The position numbers and the translations under genes are program-made. A stretch of DNA of 6,097 bases, taken from NCBI GenBank assembly GCA_015487985.1, contig WFOP01000070.1:1-6097 (forward strand), given 5' to 3'. Of this stretch, positions 1 to 3,768 are shown one piece after another. The stretch's first letter is position 1; each line of letters starts with the position of its first letter. The DNA comes from Hyphomicrobiales bacterium. Lineage in GTDB: Bacteria; Pseudomonadota; Alphaproteobacteria; Rhizobiales; Devosiaceae. The notes beneath the pieces are model-generated. The model did not search any database. It was not told the DNA's origin and saw nothing but the letters and a program-made list of their open reading frames with translations.

Positions 1-485
1 CTTTGTTTGAAGCCTATGGCCTTGAGGATAGTTTTAATCTGTTCTCACCGGGGTCTGGTGGCAATCTTGATGCATCTATCGCCCGGGCTTTTGTTCGTGA
101 AGAGCCGATTGTATTTTACTATTGGGGTCCGACGGGCCTGATGGGCAAATATGATATGGTTCAGCTTGAAATGCCTGAATATAATGCTGAAATCTGGGCG
201 TGTAATGTCGATTCAGCATGCACCCCTAAACAAAAAAGTTCATTTGCAACACCGCCGGTGGTGGTGGCAACCGCTTCCTGGTTGTCAGAAGAAGCGCCAA
301 ATGTTGCGGCCTATTTGAGTGATGTGGCGCTGAATAATGTTCAGATTTCCCGGATGTTGACCTGGGGTGAGGAAAACAAGGCGAGTGCTGTTGAAACGGC
401 TGAAAATTTTCTGAAAACTGAAGCAGATATATGGACTGCCTGGGTTTCTGAGGATATCGCAGCGGCGGTTCAAGCAGCTCTATAG
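1..485 (+). CDS. Glycine betaine/choline-type ABC transporter substrate-binding protein, C-terminal part (5' end outside window)
   Basis: This is the last 160 residues of a periplasmic binding protein that captures a quaternary amine and delivers it to the inner-membrane importer encoded downstream. The frame is open from the left edge, so the N-terminus and signal peptide are not visible; the TTG at position 3 is only an internal leucine codon. The fragment looks like the second lobe of the ProX/OpuAC fold. It has a GSGGNLDASIARAF stretch, then an aromatic YYWGPT segment (fragment residues 39-44, Trp at 123-125) where family members often carry ligand-cage aromatics, and a KYDMVQLE segment. 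It closes with an amphipathic helix ending in IWTAWV. Two cysteines at fragment residues 67 and 73 could form a periplasmic disulfide (inference). The gene stops with TAG at 483-485 and is followed by a terminator-like hairpin. The family call is firm, partly from the ProW and ProV neighbours. The substrate (glycine betaine, choline, proline betaine or another) cannot be settled from this half. Confidence 0.88.
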   Translation, partial: LFEAYGLEDSFNLFSPGSGGNLDASIARAFVREEPIVFYYWGPTGLMGKYDMVQLEMPEYNAEIWACNVDSACTPKQKSSFATPPVVVATASWLSEEAPNVAAYLSDVALNNVQISRMLTWGEENKASAVETAENFLKTEADIWTAWVSEDIAAAVQAAL

Positions 486-519
486 CGATAGTTTGAGTTT
501 AAGTTACAGATAAATTTGT

Positions 520-549
520 CGACTGGGCGAAATTTGCCCAGTCGTTTTT
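520..549 (+). terminator. Rho-independent terminator or attenuator between binding-protein and permease genes
   Basis: A perfect 9-bp stem CGACTGGGC (520-528) / GCCCAGTCG (536-544) with a 7-base loop is followed at once by five T (545-549). It begins 34 bases after the binding-protein stop and ends 28 bases before the permease ATG. It has all parts of an intrinsic terminator, yet lies inside what should be one transcription unit. It therefore probably acts as a partial terminator, or as a 3' stabilising hairpin for the binding-protein mRNA. Either would give more binding protein than membrane components. Confidence 0.85.
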
Positions 550-577
550 GTTGAGTACGGAAAATTTCGGGGGAAAA

Positions 578-1450
578 ATGTTTCCGGAAATATTTGAGAC
601 GCGTCCACTTCGAATTTGGATTGATGACGGTTTAGAGTGGATTGTTATCAATTGGGGGGACGGGTTTGAAGCTGGCGCCTATCCGCTTTTACTGTTACTC
701 AATTCAATCCAGAAGTTTTTATTATCCGTTCCGTGGTGGTTGGTGATTCTGGTGCTGGCAATAGCAGCGTTTGCTGCAACCCGGCGTATGACCCTGCCGA
801 TCATTGTGGTTGTTTCCCTGATTCTGGTGGGGGTAATGGAGCTATGGGAAGACGCCATAAAAACTATGGCGCTGATGATTGCGGCGACAATGACTACAAT
901 TTTTTTTGCCCTGCCTCTGGGCATCGCCATGTCGCGCTCAAGAATATTGCAGCGGGTTGTAGCGCCAGTGCTTGATCTGATGCAAACACTACCCAGCTTT
1001 GTTTATCTTATCCCGGTGGTGATGGTTTTTGGTCCGGGCAAGGTTCCAGCGCTAATTGCGACCATAGTTTATGCGGCGCCTCCTCTGATACGCCTGACCG
1101 ATTTGGGAATCAGGCTGGTGGACAAAGAAACCATGGAGGCGGCACAGGCATTTGGAGCCACTCCTAGACAAAAATTGTTTGGGGTGCAAATCCCGTTAGC
1201 ACTGCCCACTATTCTTGCGGGGGTCAACCAGACAACAATGATGGCGTTGGCCATGCTGGTTATCGACTCGATGATTGGCGCGGGGGGACTTGATTATCAG
1301 GTGTTGCAGGGGATCGGGCGGCTGGAGGTTTCGCGCGGTTTGTTTGCCGGGCTTGGTATTGTGGTGTTGGCAATAATTTTTGACCGCATTACACAAGGAT
1401 TTGGCAAACGCTTGCAGGAGCGCATTGGATTAAGCGGGCAAAATCAATGA
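578..1450 (+). CDS. proW: ProW/OpuAB-type quaternary-amine ABC transporter permease
   Basis: This inner-membrane permease forms the translocation path of the importer and probably works as a dimer with two copies of the ATPase encoded next. I chose ATG 578 (290 residues) because a GGGGGA purine run (569-574) lies just upstream. An in-frame TTG at 548 would overlap the T-tract of the terminator and has no ribosome site. After a soluble amphipathic N-terminus (about 1-35), hydrophobic segments lie near residues 35-50, 52-67, 73-89, 94-118, 128-151, 155-172, 208-230 and 252-269. The typical ProW stretch MQTLPSFVYLIPVVMVFG is at 135-152. The binding-protein-dependent permease (EAA) loop begins at Glu187 (EAAQAFGATPRQ) and would dock on the ATPase; IPLALPTILAGVNQT follows. 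E. coli ProW, as I remember it, is longer (about 354 residues), mainly at the N-terminus. The stop overlaps the ATPase start as ATGA, implying translational coupling. The symbol marks family membership; a choline-specific choW is possible. Confidence 0.93.
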   Translation: MFPEIFETRPLRIWIDDGLEWIVINWGDGFEAGAYPLLLLLNSIQKFLLSVPWWLVILVLAIAAFAATRRMTLPIIVVVSLILVGVMELWEDAIKTMALMIAATMTTIFFALPLGIAMSRSRILQRVVAPVLDLMQTLPSFVYLIPVVMVFGPGKVPALIATIVYAAPPLIRLTDLGIRLVDKETMEAAQAFGATPRQKLFGVQIPLALPTILAGVNQTTMMALAMLVIDSMIGAGGLDYQVLQGIGRLEVSRGLFAGLGIVVLAIIFDRITQGFGKRLQERIGLSGQNQ

Positions 1451-2466
1451 GTGCTGATCCGGTAATCGCGTTAAAAAACATAACAAAAATCTTCGGGAAT
1501 AATCCGCAGGCGGCGTTGGCCATGTTGAAACAGGGGTGTTCCAAGGAAGAAGTTCAGGCCCAAAGCAACCAGGTTGTGGGTCTGCATGATGTTTCGCTCA
1601 GTGTAAATGAGGGGGAAATATTCGTGGTGATGGGGCTTTCGGGATCGGGGAAGTCAACGCTTATTCGCCATGTGAACCGGCTGATTGACCCCACTTCTGG
1701 CGCAATTGAAGTCAATGGACGCGATGTGCTCAGTATGAATATGGAGGAACTCAGGGAATTTCGACGCAACGATGTGGCGATGGTATTTCAGAATTTCGGA
1801 CTGTTGCCCCATCGCAGTGTTTTGGAAAATGTTGCCTATGGGCTGGAAATTCGCGGGCTTGGAAAATCCATACGCCATGAGCGAGCCAGAGAATGGATTT
1901 CCACGGTGGGTCTTGAGGGTTATGAAATGTCCCGGCCCCATGAACTGTCCGGGGGGCAAAAACAGCGGGTGGGGCTGGCGCGTGCGCTGGCCATGGATTC
2001 CGATGTTTTGCTGATGGACGAAGCATTTTCAGCCCTTGATCCGCTGATCCGCTCGGGTATGCAGACCCAATTGCTCAGTTTGCAAAAAAAGCTGCGTAAA
2101 ACGATTTTCTTTATTACCCATGATTTTGATGAAGCTATTCGAATTGGTGATCGGGTTGCTGTGCTCAAAGATGGTGAAGTGATGCAGGTGGGGCGGCCTG
2201 AGGACATTGTATTAAGACCTGCCAATGAATATGTGGTGGATTTTGTACGTGACGTAAACCGGGCCAGAGTCATTCGGGTCGGGGCGATTATGGATAGTTC
2301 ACAAACGCAACATTGTGATGTTGCCGTGCAAAACACGGCAACCTGTGAGGATGTGCTGCCTCTGTTCGCCAAGTATGACTGGGTTGGGGTCAAGGACAGT
2401 GAAGGACGCCGGGTAGGCATTATCAGCGTCAAAATTGTGGTTGCAGCACTTGCGCGTCATCATTGA
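1447..2466 (+). CDS. proV: ProV/OpuAA-type quaternary-amine ABC transporter ATP-binding protein with shortened C-terminal CBS region
   Basis: This 339-residue cytoplasmic ATPase powers the importer. Its nucleotide-binding parts are complete: Walker A GLSGSGKST (63-71, Lys69), Q-loop Gln115 in VFQNFGLLPHR, signature LSGGQ (167-171), Walker B VLLMDE (187-192, catalytic Glu192), D-loop SALD (195-198) and switch His225 in ITHD. The stretch before Walker A, IFGNNPQAALAMLKQG followed by VVGLHDVSL, is the extended N-terminus typical of the glycine betaine subfamily and absent from generic ABC ATPases. After about residue 270 only some 65 residues remain, ending in GRRVGIISVKIVVAAL, which resembles the end of one CBS domain. 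E. coli ProV (about 400 residues) and OpuA ATPases carry two CBS domains, so a regulatory half seems lost or degraded. The ATG overlaps the permease stop (ATGA), with little Shine-Dalgarno sequence, so translation is probably coupled. ChoV is an alternative name if the substrate is choline. Confidence 0.95.
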   Translation: MSADPVIALKNITKIFGNNPQAALAMLKQGCSKEEVQAQSNQVVGLHDVSLSVNEGEIFVVMGLSGSGKSTLIRHVNRLIDPTSGAIEVNGRDVLSMNMEELREFRRNDVAMVFQNFGLLPHRSVLENVAYGLEIRGLGKSIRHERAREWISTVGLEGYEMSRPHELSGGQKQRVGLARALAMDSDVLLMDEAFSALDPLIRSGMQTQLLSLQKKLRKTIFFITHDFDEAIRIGDRVAVLKDGEVMQVGRPEDIVLRPANEYVVDFVRDVNRARVIRVGAIMDSSQTQHCDVAVQNTATCEDVLPLFAKYDWVGVKDSEGRRVGIISVKIVVAALARHH

Positions 2467-2512
2467 TTTGGATGCCTTGTATTCTAATTTGTGTGCATTT
2501 GTTGAAACAAAC

Positions 2513-2546
2513 ATCCAACATAATTTGTATTTGGATCAAAATTTTT
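2513..2546 (+). terminator. Possible weak AT-rich terminator after the transporter operon
   Basis: Inverted repeat ATCCAA (2513-2518) / TTGGAT (2531-2536) can be extended inward by ATA/TAT past one bulged C. Five T (2542-2546) follow after a CAAAA spacer. It lies 46 bases past the ATPase stop, where the transporter mRNA would be expected to end. The stem is AT-rich and the T-run does not abut it, so this is a tentative call. Confidence 0.3.
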
Positions 2547-2555
2547 CTTAATGCC

Positions 2556-2584
2556 TTGATATCATTGATGTTTTTGCTGATAAG
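2556..2584 (+). promoter_or_regulatory. Candidate sigma-70-type promoter for the first DUF442 gene
   Basis: TTGATA (2556-2561, five of six to the -35 consensus), a 17-base spacer, and GATAAG (2579-2584, four of six to the -10 consensus). Transcription would start near 2591, giving a leader of about 38 bases that holds the Shine-Dalgarno sequence at 2619-2624. The match is by eye in AT-rich sequence where chance matches are common. Confidence 0.4.
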
Positions 2585-2618
2585 TGCCATTTTCTGTGGA
2601 ACAAATGATTGAGTTCAC

Positions 2619-2624
2619 AGAGGA
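2619..2624 (+). promoter_or_regulatory. Ribosome binding site that fixes the start of the first DUF442 protein
   Basis: AGAGGA sits four bases before ATG 2629. It decides against the in-frame GTG at 2584, which has no comparable site, overlaps the candidate -10 box, and would add 15 residues with no counterpart in the downstream paralogue. Confidence 0.75.
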
Positions 2625-2628
2625 AAAA

Positions 2629-3057
2629 ATGGAAATCAGACGCATAAACAAACAATTGAGTGTTTCCCCGCAAATCAGCATAGAGGATGTCGTACGGATC
2701 AAGGCGGCGGGTTATGTTGCCATTGTCAACAACAGGCCGGACGGGGAAGAAGAAGATCAGCCATGGAATGAAGATATCGAAGCTGAAGCGGCGCGCCTTG
2801 ATATTCCCTATTATTTTATTCCGGTTGCCGGTCTGCCGTTTGCGCATCAGGCGATTGATAAAACCAGGGCGGTTCTGGCAAGGCATGATGGGCCGATATT
2901 CTTCTTTTGCCGCTCTGGAACCCGATGTGCCAAACTTTGGGCAAGTACGCAGATTGGCGAATTGCTTGGCGATGAGATCATCGCGCTTGCTGCGGGTGCG
3001 GGATATGATGTTGGTGAGTTGGTGACGGAAACACGAGTGGGGCGTAGTGCGGCATGA
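2629..3057 (+). CDS. DUF442/TIGR01244 family protein, rhodanese- or phosphatase-like, paralogue 1
   Basis: A 142-residue soluble protein of the family annotated as TIGR01244 sulfur transferase, or the beta-lactamase-hydrolase-like phosphatase domain; the metallo-beta-lactamase partner domain found in some Blh proteins is absent. Recognisable parts are the N-terminal EIRRINKQLSVSPQIS, the hallmark NNRPDGEEEDQPW (residues 34-46), and the active-site loop FCRSGTRC (93-100). In that loop Cys94 and Arg99 form a C-X4-R loop like that of rhodaneses, whose cysteine carries a persulfide. The C-terminal helix contains AGYDVGEL. No signal peptide or membrane segment is seen, so it should be cytoplasmic. 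It aligns without gaps to the downstream paralogue over the first 110 residues, with about 54 identities by hand count. It differs there by Cys100 in place of the Ser that commonly follows the Arg. Substrate and reaction are unknown from sequence; family membership is firm. It has its own candidate promoter and is followed by a strong terminator about 100 bases on. Confidence 0.88.
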   Translation: MEIRRINKQLSVSPQISIEDVVRIKAAGYVAIVNNRPDGEEEDQPWNEDIEAEAARLDIPYYFIPVAGLPFAHQAIDKTRAVLARHDGPIFFFCRSGTRCAKLWASTQIGELLGDEIIALAAGAGYDVGELVTETRVGRSAA

Positions 3058-3156
3058 CTGCTTGTGTCAATCTTGCCGGTGACGTTCCGATGTAAACCGG
3101 GAATGGTGCAAACCGGCCATCATGCAAATCGGTGACAAAATCCTTGATGTGGTTTG

Positions 3157-3193
3157 AAAAGACTGCGCTGGCAAAACCGGCGCAGTCTTTTTT
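3157..3193 (+). terminator. Strong rho-independent terminator after the first DUF442 gene
   Basis: A 15-bp stem runs from AAAAGACTGCGCTGG (3157-3171) to CCGGCGCAGTCTTTT (3177-3191), with one T-G wobble and a CAAAA loop. The T-tract is six long (3188-3193). Because an A-run flanks the other side, the hairpin could also terminate minus-strand transcription, but no minus-strand gene is apparent nearby. It lies 99 bases past the stop of the first DUF442 gene and separates it from the second. Confidence 0.93.
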
Positions 3194-3231
3194 GTGCAGT
3201 ATTTTAGTCTGGCATCCGTATTTTTTGCGAT

Positions 3232-3268
3232 GCGCCAGAGGCCACTCTATTGCGGTTGGCTGGAGCGC
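3232..3268 (+). other. Possible stem-loop in the leader of the second DUF442 gene
   Basis: CCAG (3235-3238) can pair with CTGG (3260-3263), and GCG (3232-3234) with CGC (3266-3268) across a two-base bulge. The 120 bases from the upstream terminator to ATG 3314 must hold the promoter if this gene is expressed independently. I see no convincing -35/-10 pair there. The structure is weak and could be chance. Confidence 0.2.
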
Positions 3269-3313
3269 GTGGCAAATACAAGGTGATTTCATGTTTTTTT
3301 CGGAGGCAGCCAA

Positions 3314-3724
3314 ATGCAGATCAGAAAAATCAGCGACAAGGTGAGTGCCGCAACGCAGATCAGCGCCCAGAATGTGGCGGAAATAAAAGCGGCGGGCTTT
3401 GCAGCCATCATCAATAACCGGCCCGACGGGGAAGAAGTCAATCAGCCCTGGCACGACGATATTGAAGAAGAGGCACAGCGTCTGGGAATAGATTATCATT
3501 ATGTTCCGGTTATTACGGCCCCTTATGCGCCCAAAATGGTTGCCAGAATGGGTGAGATTTTATCCCGGTATCAGGAGCCGGTGTTGATTTTTTGCAGAAC
3601 AGGCACCCGTTCGACGAATCTTTGGGCGATCTCGCAAAAAGGAAAAGTGCCCGGCGCTGAACTGATCGCGCAGGCGGCGCAGGCGGGTTATGATATTTCT
3701 CATTTGGCGGATGAACTTATTTAA
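3314..3724 (+). CDS. DUF442/TIGR01244 family protein, rhodanese- or phosphatase-like, paralogue 2
   Basis: A 136-residue soluble protein and clear tandem paralogue of the upstream gene. ATG 3314 is supported by CGGAGG at 3301-3306 (seven-base spacer) and by matching the N-terminus of the first copy (MQIRKI versus MEIRRI). The hallmark NNRPDGEEVNQPW is at residues 34-46 and the active-site loop FCRTGTRS at 93-100, giving Cys94 and Arg99 at the same numbers as in paralogue 1, here with the usual Ser100. The segment between (residues 60-90) and the region after 110 diverge most, with one net residue inserted near 111-115. The C-terminal AGYDISHLADELI is retained. It is probably cytoplasmic. A sulfur-transferase or phosphatase-like role is inferred from the family only. 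The gene lies between a strong upstream terminator and the pyruvate carboxylase gene 44 bases downstream, with no terminator before the latter, so the two may share transcripts. Confidence 0.9.
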   Translation: MQIRKISDKVSAATQISAQNVAEIKAAGFAAIINNRPDGEEVNQPWHDDIEEEAQRLGIDYHYVPVITAPYAPKMVARMGEILSRYQEPVLIFCRTGTRSTNLWAISQKGKVPGAELIAQAAQAGYDISHLADELI

Positions 3725-3768
3725 GCCCCCTTGCAAATCAGATGAATTAAAAAAGAATTGAGTTTGTT

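Noticed and set aside
548..577. TTG 548 as the permease start, adding 10 residues
   Set aside because: It overlaps the T-tract of the terminator and lacks a ribosome site; ATG 578 has a purine-rich site just upstream.
1920..2432. Minus-strand open frame of 170 codons
   Set aside because: Antisense to the ABC signature and Walker B region of the ATPase; low-complexity Ser/Thr-rich translation typical of shadows.
2461..2570. Short direct repeats (ATGCCTTG at 2472 and 2551; CATTGAT at 2461 and 2563)
   Set aside because: Only two copies of 7-8 bases in AT-rich DNA; no inverted symmetry or spacing that suggests an operator or mobile element.
2584..2628. GTG 2584 as the start of the first DUF442 gene
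   Set aside because: It overlaps the candidate -10 box; ATG 2629 has a clear AGAGGA site and matches the N-terminus of the paralogue.
3058..3156. Repeated AAACCGG and CGGTGAC words and a possible GCCGGT/ACCGGC pairing
   Set aside because: Short, imperfect and widely spaced; no stable structure or known motif can be supported.
3132..3344. Plus-strand 70-codon open frame between the DUF442 genes
   Set aside because: It runs through the terminator hairpin and overlaps the start of the second DUF442 gene; no ribosome site or family resemblance.
2978..3499. Minus-strand open frame of 173 codons
   Set aside because: It crosses both DUF442 genes and the terminator in antisense, with no recognisable protein features.
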